Source: Pseudomonadales bacterium
GTDB lineage: Bacteria > Pseudomonadota > Gammaproteobacteria > Pseudomonadales > DT-91
Direction of reading: 5' to 3'
Assembly (NCBI GenBank): GCA_013215025.1
Contig: JABSRR010000113.1
Coordinates: forward strand, 1 to 5,753
DNA length: 5,753 bases
The notes under the pieces are model-generated. The model saw only the letters and a list, made by a program, of their open reading frames with translations. It searched no databases and was not told where the DNA came from. Shown here in pieces: positions 1-5,131 of the stretch. Each line of letters begins with the position of its first letter. Position 1 is the stretch's first letter. Made by a program: the position numbers and the translations under genes.

Positions 1-90
1 GAAGATAATGCTGCCAAAATAGGCCTATTATCTTATCAGCAATACTTAGCGATTCAACAATCGGCTGCTAGAATGTTTGCTGCTGACTGA
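1..90 (+). CDS. C-terminal fragment of an unidentified protein (5' end outside window)
   Basis: Frame 1 is open from the first base and closes at TGA 88-90, giving 29 codons that end in LAIQQSAARMFAAD. The tail looks helical and rich in Ala and Gln, with no motif I can assign. It is treated as the end of a real gene because the next gene on the same strand has its likely start 22 bases downstream with a ribosome binding site between them, which is normal operon spacing. The fragment is too short to name a family, and it could be a chance open stretch. The identity depends on sequence to the left of the window. Confidence 0.5.
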   Translation, partial: EDNAAKIGLLSYQQYLAIQQSAARMFAAD

Positions 91-112
91 GCAGAAGCGA
101 TTAGGTGTATTG

Positions 113-487
113 ATGCAAGTATATATTTTATTGGCAGTGGACAAATTAGAGGCTGAGCAGCTTCCCAGCCTGCAGTCCGCGCTGCCACAGATGCAGGATT
201 TGATAACAGCGTTTATTGCTGAACGCCCAGCCCTGCAGGCGGAACTTATCGTGGCGCGCGCAGATGTGCAAATTACGCCCGCGTTTGAATTTGGCATACG
301 CTTTCACATTAAGCAAAAAAAACACCTGGCCGAACCAATAGCATTGTTCAACCGCTTGGCTGAGCAATTCCAACAAGATTTTGTCATTGGCCTATGGCAA
401 CAGCATAGTCGAGAAGACATCAGTTTTTTTGGCTTTGAAGAAGGCTTAGGCGATAGCTTTATGATCGCCGAATATTTATTTTTATGA
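113..487 (+). CDS. Hypothetical protein, about 124 aa, possible ferredoxin-like fold
   Basis: I do not recognise this protein. The reading frame is open from a TTG at 77, which would overlap the upstream gene. I prefer the ATG at 113 because AGGTG at 103-107 sits 5 bases before it and the protein then begins with a clean hydrophobic strand, MQVYILLAV. It has no signal peptide or membrane span, so it is probably cytosolic. Apparent secondary structure runs strand (1-9), long amphipathic helix (10-38), two strands (about 43-66), helix (about 70-85) and strand (about 88-105), a beta-alpha-beta-beta-alpha-beta order that would suit a ferredoxin-like fold. That reading is inference. The C-terminus is acidic and aromatic (FFGFEEGLGD, then EYLFL). 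There are no cysteines and no obvious catalytic motif. It is probably co-transcribed with the gene ending at 90 and converges on rpiA. Confidence 0.7.
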   Translation: MQVYILLAVDKLEAEQLPSLQSALPQMQDLITAFIAERPALQAELIVARADVQITPAFEFGIRFHIKQKKHLAEPIALFNRLAEQFQQDFVIGLWQQHSREDISFFGFEEGLGDSFMIAEYLFL

Positions 488-516
488 CTGACTGACGTTA
501 GGCGTGCGTGCGCTAT

Positions 517-1197
517 TTAGGCGATTTCCGCCTTCAGCTGTTCAACCCCACCGCTGCTGGATAACAATAATGTGTCAGCGGGGCGAGCGGCAAATAAGCC
601 ATTGGTGACGACACCGGTAATCGCATTGATCGCAGACTCTGTGGCGCAGGGGTCGTTAATCATAAAGTCATAAACATCAATAATCACATTACCGTTATCA
701 GTCACGACACCTTCGCGGTATACTGGGTTACCGCCCATCGCCAGTAACTGTCTTGCCACGTGGCTACGCGCCATGGGAATGACTTCAACCGGTAGGGGAA
801 ATTGCCCAAGGGTTTGCACCGCTTTGCTATGGTCGGCAATACAGATAAATTGCTCGGCACAGGCGGCGACAATTTTTTCACGGGTTAAGGCTGCGCCGCC
901 GCCTTTGATCAGTTGCAGCTGAGGATTCGCTTCATCAGCGCCGTCAACATAGAGTGAGAATGGTCCAACTTCGTTCAGCGTATAGACTTCTATGCCATGA
1001 CCTTGCAAGCGCTTGCTGGATGCTTCAGAACTGGAAACGCAGCCCTTGAAATCGTCTTTATAGGGTGCCAGCAAGTCAATAAAAAAGTTGGCCGTAGAGC
1101 CTGTGCCAATGCCGAGAATATCGCTGCGTGAAAGTTGGCTTAGGCAGATGTCTAGCGCTGCTTTTGCAACCGCTTGCTTCAGTTGATCTTGGTTCAT
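517..1197 (-). CDS. rpiA: Ribose-5-phosphate isomerase A
   Basis: RpiA interconverts ribose 5-phosphate and ribulose 5-phosphate in the non-oxidative pentose phosphate pathway, in the cytosol. The 226-residue product is full length (the E. coli enzyme has 219) and aligns along its whole length. Visible motifs are the phosphate-binding GTGSTA loop (31-36), SSSEAS (55-60), DGAD (85-88), [11 protein letters not shown] (98-108), [11 protein letters not shown] (133-143) and VVTDNGN (164-170). D85, D88, K98 and E107 match E. coli D81, D84, K94 and E103; E103 is the catalytic base. The ATG at 1197 gives the usual [10 protein letters not shown] start. The ribosome binding site is only a modest AAGAAG and lies in a hairpin. 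In several gammaproteobacteria rpiA sits beside ilvA; here it follows a small membrane protein gene on the same strand after 68 bases, and converges with the hypothetical gene ending at 487. Confidence 0.98.
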   Translation of the reverse strand: MNQDQLKQAVAKAALDICLSQLSRSDILGIGTGSTANFFIDLLAPYKDDFKGCVSSSEASSKRLQGHGIEVYTLNEVGPFSLYVDGADEANPQLQLIKGGGAALTREKIVAACAEQFICIADHSKAVQTLGQFPLPVEVIPMARSHVARQLLAMGGNPVYREGVVTDNGNVIIDVYDFMINDPCATESAINAITGVVTNGLFAARPADTLLLSSSGGVEQLKAEIA

Positions 1198-1200
1198 AAA

Positions 1201-1219
1201 GGCTTCTTAATAAAAAGCC
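1201..1219 (-). promoter_or_regulatory. Hairpin covering the rpiA ribosome binding site
   Basis: Read on the minus strand, GGCTTTTTATTAAGAAGCC folds into a stem of eight pairs (GGCTTTTT against TTAAGAAGCC's last eight bases, with one G-U) and a three-base ATT loop. Its right arm holds the only Shine-Dalgarno-like bases for rpiA and ends three bases before the ATG. It could lower translation initiation or act as a weak end for transcripts from the small gene upstream. Only three U residues follow the stem, so a strong intrinsic terminator is unlikely. Confidence 0.4.
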
Positions 1220-1221
1220 CT

Positions 1222-1250
1222 AGTGTAGAGAAAAACCTAGTCTTTGTCTC
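1222..1250 (-). promoter_or_regulatory. Weak candidate sigma70 promoter for rpiA
   Basis: On the minus strand GAGACA (1250-1245) and TACACT (1227-1222) are separated by 17 bases, each matching four of six consensus positions. Transcription would begin near 1215, giving a leader of under 20 bases that starts inside the hairpin at 1201-1219. Such a transcript would lack part of the hairpin's left arm, whereas read-through RNA from the gene upstream would carry it whole. The match is weak and may be chance. Confidence 0.3.
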
Positions 1251-1265
1251 TGAAAAGCCTGCACT

Positions 1266-1445
1266 CTAGCCCGCCAAACAAAATTTTAGCGATGCGGCAA
1301 CCACGATGGCCATCATTAAGCCCATGATGACTTTGCTGTATTTTTGCATTTGCTCCTCTTCTACCGGTTTGGCGGTCTTTTCGATCAAAGGAACAAGCAC
1401 AATAAGGGCAATAAAAAGTACCCCGAGTATAATGAGAATGTTCAT
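1266..1445 (-). CDS. Small hypothetical protein with two membrane segments, 59 aa
   Basis: I cannot name this protein. Translation can start at GTG 1451 (MTMNIL, 61 residues) or ATG 1445 (59 residues). I choose the ATG because TTAAGG lies five bases before it, while the GTG overlaps that same binding site. Residues 2-21 form a strongly hydrophobic span, 22-38 a charged linker (EKTAKPVEEEQMQKYSK), and 39-56 a second span with a cysteine near the end (C56). This suggests an inner-membrane hairpin protein with an EK-rich loop. There is no signal peptidase site. It lies between erpA (105 bases upstream) and rpiA (68 bases downstream) on the same strand. Support comes from the hydrophobic layout, the good ribosome binding site and the fit in an otherwise empty interval. 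A transporter accessory role is possible but unsupported. Confidence 0.72.
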   Translation of the reverse strand: MNILIILGVLFIALIVLVPLIEKTAKPVEEEQMQKYSKVIMGLMMAIVVAASLKFCLAG

Positions 1446-1455
1446 AGTCACCTTA

Positions 1456-1472
1456 ACGGCACAATTAGCCGT
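1456..1472. repeat. Short inverted repeat before the small membrane protein gene
   Basis: ACGGC and GCCGT flank a seven-base spacer (ACAATTA on the plus strand). On the minus strand the repeat sits just before the ribosome binding site of the gene starting at 1445. Five perfect pairs could be a weak leader hairpin or a small operator. No family can be assigned. Confidence 0.3.
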
Positions 1473-1479
1473 AAAGAAA

Positions 1480-1498
1480 GTGTAGTTTGTAATTACAC
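1480..1498 (-). terminator. Imperfect inverted repeat, possible weak terminator downstream of erpA
   Basis: On the minus strand GTGTAATT and AACTACAC flank a three-base loop. One pair is mismatched (A against C), and the downstream arm is followed by TTTCTTT. It lies about 50 bases past the erpA stop codon and before the next gene. The stem is AT-rich and imperfect, so termination would be partial at best. It also overlaps the candidate -10 of the promoter listed for the small gene. Confidence 0.25.
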
Positions 1499-1520
1499 CA
1501 ATAGACTATAAATCCATGAA
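1492..1520 (-). promoter_or_regulatory. Weak candidate promoter for the 59-aa membrane protein gene
   Basis: On the minus strand TTCATG (1520-1515) and TGTAAT (1497-1492) are 17 bases apart. The -10 matches five of six consensus positions and the -35 three of six. Start would fall near 1485, leaving a leader of about 40 bases that includes the small inverted repeat at 1456-1472. Support is limited. Confidence 0.3.
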
Positions 1521-1550
1521 TTAGTTTGATTTGGTATAAGAGTGTTATGT

Positions 1551-1904
1551 TTAAATAGAAAAAGAGGCACCGCAGCCGCAGGTAGTGTCGGCATTCGGGT
1601 TCTCGACAACAAAGCGAGAGCCTTCTAGCCCCTCGGTGTAGTCAACCGTGGCGCCAACCAAGTATTGGTAGCTGAGCGAGTCAACGACCAAAGCTACGTG
1701 ATCTTTTTCAATCGTTATATCATCATCGGCTAGCAGCTCATCAAAGGTGAAGCCATACTGAAAGCCAGAACAGCCACCGCCTGTGACAAATACGCGCAGC
1801 TTTAGCTCTGGATTTTGCTCGTCCTCAACCAGCTCACGCACTTTCGCAGCAGCATTGTCGGTGAAGATCAATGGCGTAGGGTCAAAACTTTCAGCAACAG
1901 ACAT
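1551..1904 (-). CDS. erpA: Iron-sulfur cluster insertion protein ErpA (A-type carrier)
   Basis: ErpA is an A-type carrier that receives Fe-S clusters from the scaffold machinery and passes them to apo-enzymes; in E. coli these include IspG and IspH of isoprenoid synthesis. The 117-residue protein is full length for the family. The three cluster-ligand cysteines are present: C45 in [11 protein letters not shown] and C109/C111 in TTCGCG near the C-terminus. The extended N-terminus before [13 protein letters not shown] and the [15 protein letters not shown] ending fit ErpA better than IscA or SufA, which also tend to sit in isc or suf operons; here the gene stands apart from both. The ATG at 1904 gives the expected start, but its Shine-Dalgarno match (TTGG) is poor. 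The bactofilin gene upstream on the same strand ends 94 bases away, and that gap contains a good promoter. Confidence 0.96.
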   Translation of the reverse strand: MSVAESFDPTPLIFTDNAAAKVRELVEDEQNPELKLRVFVTGGGCSGFQYGFTFDELLADDDITIEKDHVALVVDSLSYQYLVGATVDYTEGLEGSRFVVENPNADTTCGCGASFSI

Positions 1905-1929
1905 AAAATACCAAAACCGTATGAGAAAC

Positions 1930-1946
1930 AGATAAACGATTTATCT
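1930..1946. repeat. Perfect 7-bp inverted repeat in the erpA leader
   Basis: AGATAAA and TTTATCT flank a three-base CGA spacer. The repeat lies just downstream of the predicted erpA transcription start and about 25 bases before the ATG. As RNA it would be a short AU-rich hairpin; as DNA it could be an operator half-site pair. I do not recognise it as an IscR or Fur site, and no U-run follows on either strand. Confidence 0.35.
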
Positions 1947-1959
1947 AAACAAGTAGATG

Positions 1960-1989
1960 ATTATCTCGCAGCCTTATACTCAGCGTCAA
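1960..1989 (-). promoter_or_regulatory. Candidate sigma70 promoter for erpA
   Basis: On the minus strand TTGACG (1989-1984) and GATAAT (1965-1960) each match five of six consensus positions, with an 18-base spacer. Start would be near 1953, giving a leader of roughly 49 bases. The -35 begins about ten bases after the bactofilin stop codon, so the whole element lies in the intergenic gap. This is the best promoter match in the window and implies that erpA can be expressed independently of the genes upstream. Confidence 0.6.
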
Positions 1990-1998
1990 TCATCTAGC

Positions 1999-2484
1999 TT
2001 AGGATTGCGAGGATTTATGTTGATCAATTTTGACCGTTTTTGCCGCCGGGCTGGCATCGGTATACACCAGTGAGCCATTTACCTGCGAGCCTTTTACCAT
2101 CTCAATCGATTGATAGTGCACATTGCCTTCAACCTTGGCTTTATTAGCCAGCTCTAAGCTATTAGCGTGCACATTACCTTTCACAAGGCCGTTGATAATA
2201 GTATTGGGTACATTCAAGTCGCCTTCGATGGTGCCGTTCTCCATAACCCTGACGGAGGCATCTGAACCCGGGTTGGCAATTAAGTTGCCGACGACATGGC
2301 CTTCAATTTCGAGATTGCCGGCGAACTTGATATCGCCGAAGATTTCGGCATCTTTAGCGATCAGTGTCGTGGAGCTGCTTTTTTTGCTTTCGGTGATTTT
2401 TTTAGGGATTACCGATTGGCTGTCTTGGCTGAACGATGTCGGTGCTTTAACGCCGCTATCTTTATTGTCTTTGCTGCCAAACAT
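1999..2484 (-). CDS. Bactofilin family polymer-forming cytoskeletal protein
   Basis: Bactofilins self-assemble without nucleotide into filaments that act as membrane-associated scaffolds, often for cell-wall enzymes, stalks or shape control. The 161-residue product has a disordered, Lys/Ser-rich N-terminus (1-37), a central domain (about 38-142) and a polar tail. The central part shows the short repeated strands of a beta-helix, with recurring Gly-Asn/Asp turns: IFGDIKF, IEGHVVGNL, GTIEGDL, NGLVKGNVHA, VEGNVHY and VNGSLVY. There is no membrane segment of its own. The start at ATG 2484 is fixed by AGAGG seven bases upstream and gives MFGSK, typical of the family. The gene follows the coiled-coil membrane protein gene after 25 bases and is almost certainly in one operon with it. 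Family assignment is secure; the specific cellular role is not visible. Confidence 0.93.
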   Translation of the reverse strand: MFGSKDNKDSGVKAPTSFSQDSQSVIPKKITESKKSSSTTLIAKDAEIFGDIKFAGNLEIEGHVVGNLIANPGSDASVRVMENGTIEGDLNVPNTIINGLVKGNVHANSLELANKAKVEGNVHYQSIEMVKGSQVNGSLVYTDASPAAKTVKIDQHKSSQS

Positions 2485-2509
2485 AAGATTACCTCTATGA
2501 CTAAGCGAT

Positions 2510-3223
2510 TTAGTTTTCAGCTGTGCTCTTGGCCCAGTTCACCTCCTGTGACCAGCTGGCTTTTTTCGGTCGAGAGATCTGCGCATCAATGCTTATACTA
2601 TTGATGGCAAGATCAGGTTCAACTTGGATTATATATTCAAGCTCTTGAAAATATCGGAAGTTAATCTCGGTAGCGGATTTTTTTCCACCGTCTTCAGTTG
2701 CTTGCAGAAGTTGTTGCAAAGGCAATTCAACAGCTGTGCCTTGTTGGCTGCCCTGTACAACAAAATGTAGCTTCGCACGCATGCTTGATGGCTTCAAGGC
2801 ATATTGCACAAACGTAAATTTAAGCCGATAAGTGTTAGCTTCTATGCGATTATGACTAAAGCTATGTAAAACGAGGCCTTTTTTTACCTGACTGGGGTCC
2901 ATCAGCTGTCGATAAAAATCCAGCGCCCGCTGCAGTTCGCGGTTTTCTTGCTCCTGCTCGCGGATAGAGGCAGTCAGTGCCTGAGTATTAGCTCTCAGGC
3001 GTTCACTGGTGAGGGTGAGCTCGGCTCGCTTGGCAACCAGCGCGGTATTTTGCTGTTGGCTAAGTCGATACAGCTGTTGCAGTTTCGACATTTCGTAGCG
3101 TTCATAAGCACCCCAAAGGCCTGAAACGAATACGCCGGCAATAAAGGCGAGTGCTAGACTGAGAAAAAAATGGCGCCTGGCCCATAGAATGGCTTGCAAT
3201 TCTCTACGTTTAGAGCTGTTCAT
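2510..3223 (-). CDS. Membrane-anchored coiled-coil protein, DUF6776-like
   Basis: The 237-residue protein has a basic N-terminus (SKRRELQ, then WARRHF), one transmembrane segment (about 18-38), a long Gln/Glu/Leu-rich coiled coil (about 44-106), and a C-terminal domain rich in beta strands (about 115-218). That order predicts an inner-membrane anchor with a periplasmic stalk and globular end. It resembles a conserved uncharacterised family (DUF6776, from memory) encoded next to bactofilins in Pseudomonas-type genomes. The bactofilin gene follows after 25 bases, so a structural partnership, with this protein linking the cytoplasmic filament to the envelope, is reasonable inference. The topology resembles FtsL/MreC-like proteins without their signature motifs. 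The ATG at 3223 precedes the basic start but has no Shine-Dalgarno sequence (CATACTGCT lies in front). No catalytic motif is visible. Confidence 0.82.
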   Translation of the reverse strand: MNSSKRRELQAILWARRHFFLSLALAFIAGVFVSGLWGAYERYEMSKLQQLYRLSQQQNTALVAKRAELTLTSERLRANTQALTASIREQEQENRELQRALDFYRQLMDPSQVKKGLVLHSFSHNRIEANTYRLKFTFVQYALKPSSMRAKLHFVVQGSQQGTAVELPLQQLLQATEDGGKKSATEINFRYFQELEYIIQVEPDLAINSISIDAQISRPKKASWSQEVNWAKSTAEN

Positions 3224-3254
3224 AGCAGTATGTGTATAATGGCTTATTTATCAA

Positions 3255-3283
3255 TTAATTGTTTGTGAAAGCTCATCTATAAT
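3255..3283 (+). promoter_or_regulatory. Candidate promoter for the CLC-hemJ-hemL genes
   Basis: A perfect TATAAT lies at 3278-3283, with a weak TTAATT -35 (3255-3260) 17 bases upstream. Start would fall near 3290, giving a leader of about 70 bases that includes the inverted repeat at 3306-3318. A second TATAAT at 3235-3240 has no convincing -35. The region 3224-3359 separates two divergent genes and must hold promoters for both. Confidence 0.42.
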
Positions 3284-3307
3284 ACAAACCATTGCGCTGA
3301 CTGGCCA
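3278..3307 (-). promoter_or_regulatory. Candidate promoter for the coiled-coil protein/bactofilin operon
   Basis: On the minus strand TGGCCA (3307-3302, four of six) and TATTAT (3284-3279, five of six) are separated by 17 bases. Start would be near 3272, giving a leader of about 49 bases. Its -10 overlaps a perfect plus-strand TATAAT at 3278-3283. An alternative pair closer to the gene, TTGATA (3254-3249) with CATACT (3232-3227), would begin transcription essentially at the start codon and produce a leaderless message, which would suit the missing ribosome binding site. Confidence 0.4.
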
Positions 3308-3318
3308 GCAGTCTGCTG
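3306..3318. repeat. Short inverted repeat in the leader of the CLC gene
   Basis: CAGCA and TGCTG flank GTC, and outer GC/GC bases can extend the stem across a one-base bulge. An eight-base palindrome, CTGGCCAG (3301-3308), overlaps its left side. In RNA this would be a GC-rich hairpin about 40 bases before the CLC start codon. No U-run follows directly, so it is not a convincing terminator. It could be structural or an operator. Confidence 0.3.
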
Positions 3319-3359
3319 CGGCATCTTGGCTTTTAATATTAGGATTCCATCCGCTCGAT

Positions 3360-5117
3360 ATGCAACTCCCCCATTGGTTTCAGCACTGGATTAAACAATA
3401 TCGTCACCGCTTAGGCGACGAGACGGCTTTGCTGCAGCTGTCGGCACTGGGTATTTTGGTGGGCCTGGTTACCGGCGTTTTGATTCAAGCGTTTCGATTT
3501 TTAATTGAGCTGCCGGGTGATCAAATTTATGGCAGTCATGAATGGTTTGAGCGCCTTAGCGCCGAGCATCGACTATTGCTGGTGGTAGGTGGTGCGCTAA
3601 GTCTTGGCTTGGTATTCCAGTTTATTCTAAAGTCAGTGCCAAGCCTTGGTTTATCGCATGTGGTACAGCGACTGAATTTGAACCATGGCCGTTTTGAAGC
3701 GCGGCCAGCATTGATCCAGTTCGTGGTTGGTATTTGGATGATATTAACCGGTCAAAGCTCAGGTCGTGAGGGGCCGGCAATTCATCTGGGCGCCGCCGCC
3801 AGTGCCTTAATCGGGCAGTACTGGCGCTTACCGAATAACTCCATCCGCATCTTGTCAGGCTGCGGCACCGCCGCCGCAATAGCCGCATCGTTTAATACGC
3901 CAATTGCCGGCGTATTGTTTGCGATGGAGGTTGTGCTATTAGAGTATACCATCGGCAGCTTTATCCCGATTATGTTGGCCGCGGCGGCCGGCACCATTAT
4001 TACCCGTATGGTCTATGGTGATGTCTCGGCATTCACTATATACCCTTTAGATGTACATTCACATGTTGAGGTGGCGGCCTATATTGGTATAGGTATTGGC
4101 ATAGGTATGGTGTCGGCCCTGTTTTGTTTTATTCATCGGCAGGGTCTTAAAATGCACCACCTGCCAATTTGGGCCAGGTTTTCACTGGCGGGCCTCTTTA
4201 CCGGTTTGCTGGCTATTTATGTGCCTGAAATCATGGGTATTAGTTACGACACTTTAGACAGTGCCCTAGCGCATCAAATCAGCATTTATGCTTTGTTAAT
4301 TATTGCTATCGCTAAATTATTTGCGACCGCGGTGAGCTCAGGCATGGGCTTGCCGATTGGCATTGTTGGGCCAACCTTGGTGATTGGCGGCTGTTTCGGT
4401 GGTGCCTCAGGTATTTTAATTAATTTCCTGGCGCCTAATTTTATTACCAATGATGCGTTTTATGTAATGCTGGGGATGGGTGCGATGATGGGCGCAGTGC
4501 TCAACGCCCCGTTGGCTGCGCTCATTGCATTATTAGAGCTAACCAATACGCCGGATATTATATTGCCAGGCATGATTGCTATTGTAGTGTCGAGCTTAAT
4601 GGTATCGCAGGTGTTTAAGCAAATCCCGCCACATATTGCCAGCTTGGAGCGGCTTGGGCAGCACCGCCCGCTATCGATGTTTGAAGTGGCGCTGCAGCGG
4701 GTTGGTGTATCAAGTTTAATGAATTCTAATATGAAGAGCACGGCGCGTCAGTTGACATTCGATGAACTGGACGAGTTATTGTTAAATAAGCCGCGCTGGG
4801 TGATGGTATCTGAAGCGAATAGTGCCAGCATTTTATTGCATGGTATGCAGCTCGAGCAGTGGTATAGTGAAGCCAAAACGAATCAAGGCTTGTTCACTGA
4901 ACAAAAAGTCGATTTGCTCGCAACCCCAGGCGAGCATTTGAACGTATCAGAACTCAGCTATGATGCCTCGGGCTTAGAAGCTTGGCAGGAAATGCAAAAA
5001 GATGATGTCGATGCAGTGTTAATCACCGGCTTGTTTGATGCTTACGCGCCGGCAATCTCAGGTATTATTACCAAGCCCGATATTGAAAACTATTATCATC
5101 GCCCGCGGCGATACTAG
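3360..5117 (+). CDS. CLC-family chloride channel/transporter with C-terminal CBS-like region
   Basis: This inner-membrane protein should move chloride or similar anions. It has 585 residues: a CLC membrane domain (about 25-430) with some ten or more hydrophobic helices, then a soluble tail (about 460-580) resembling a degenerate CBS pair and ending GIITKPDIENYY. The hallmark GREGP is at 135-139, with gating glutamate E137, followed by AASFNTPIAGVLFAMEVV (175-192) and GMGAMMGAVLNAPLAALIALLELT (372-395). By eye against E. coli ClcA, the proton glutamate E203 is V191, S107 is L96 in PSLGLSH, F357 is V336 in GIVGP and Y445 is I426. The first of these is the pattern of CLC channels. GREGP argues against the fluoride CLC subtype. 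The only AGGA is 15 bases from the ATG, too far to be a normal ribosome binding site, but no other in-frame ATG exists upstream. hemJ follows after 14 bases. Confidence 0.93.
   Translation: MQLPHWFQHWIKQYRHRLGDETALLQLSALGILVGLVTGVLIQAFRFLIELPGDQIYGSHEWFERLSAEHRLLLVVGGALSLGLVFQFILKSVPSLGLSHVVQRLNLNHGRFEARPALIQFVVGIWMILTGQSSGREGPAIHLGAAASALIGQYWRLPNNSIRILSGCGTAAAIAASFNTPIAGVLFAMEVVLLEYTIGSFIPIMLAAAAGTIITRMVYGDVSAFTIYPLDVHSHVEVAAYIGIGIGIGMVSALFCFIHRQGLKMHHLPIWARFSLAGLFTGLLAIYVPEIMGISYDTLDSALAHQISIYALLIIAIAKLFATAVSSGMGLPIGIVGPTLVIGGCFGGASGILINFLAPNFITNDAFYVMLGMGAMMGAVLNAPLAALIALLELTNTPDIILPGMIAIVVSSLMVSQVFKQIPPHIASLERLGQHRPLSMFEVALQRVGVSSLMNSNMKSTARQLTFDELDELLLNKPRWVMVSEANSASILLHGMQLEQWYSEAKTNQGLFTEQKVDLLATPGEHLNVSELSYDASGLEAWQEMQKDDVDAVLITGLFDAYAPAISGIITKPDIENYYHRPRRY
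4083..4106 (+). repeat. Two tandem near-identical 12-bp units inside the CLC gene
   Basis: ATTGGTATAGGT is followed directly by ATTGGCATAGGT, differing at one base. Together they encode IGIGIGIG (residues 242-249) in a predicted membrane helix. The unit length is a multiple of three, so gain or loss of a unit would keep the frame and change the helix length by four residues. Confidence 0.75.
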
Positions 5118-5131
5118 ACGAAGATTAACCT

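Noticed and set aside
488..516. Bidirectional terminator between the convergent hypothetical gene and rpiA
   Set aside because: The GCGTGCGTGCGC run gives no stable hairpin with a T-tract on either strand within the 29-base gap.
1930..1946. Intrinsic terminator after the bactofilin gene
   Set aside because: The stem is AT-rich and short, lies beyond the erpA promoter, and has no T-run after it on the minus strand.
1815..1997. Plus-strand open frame of 60 codons over the erpA start and promoter
   Set aside because: It lies mostly antisense to the conserved erpA coding sequence, lacks a ribosome binding site and shows no family features.
2123..2604. Two plus-strand open frames of 102-125 codons opposite the bactofilin and coiled-coil genes
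   Set aside because: They are antisense to well-supported proteins, and their composition follows from the codons of the minus-strand genes.
3235..3240. Second plus-strand TATAAT as the main CLC promoter
   Set aside because: The -35 region at the right distance (AGAGCT) does not resemble TTGACA, and the site would give a leader of more than 110 bases.
3622..4741. Several minus-strand open frames inside the CLC gene
   Set aside because: The CLC frame is conserved throughout this stretch; the reverse frames have Arg/Ser- or Ala-rich shadow composition and no start signals.
3360..5117. Fluoride-specific CLC (CLC-F)
   Set aside because: The S107 and Y445 positions differ from chloride-type CLCs, but the GREGP motif is retained and the long CBS-like tail is not typical of the fluoride subtype. 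There is no fluoride riboswitch-like sequence in the leader that I can recognise.
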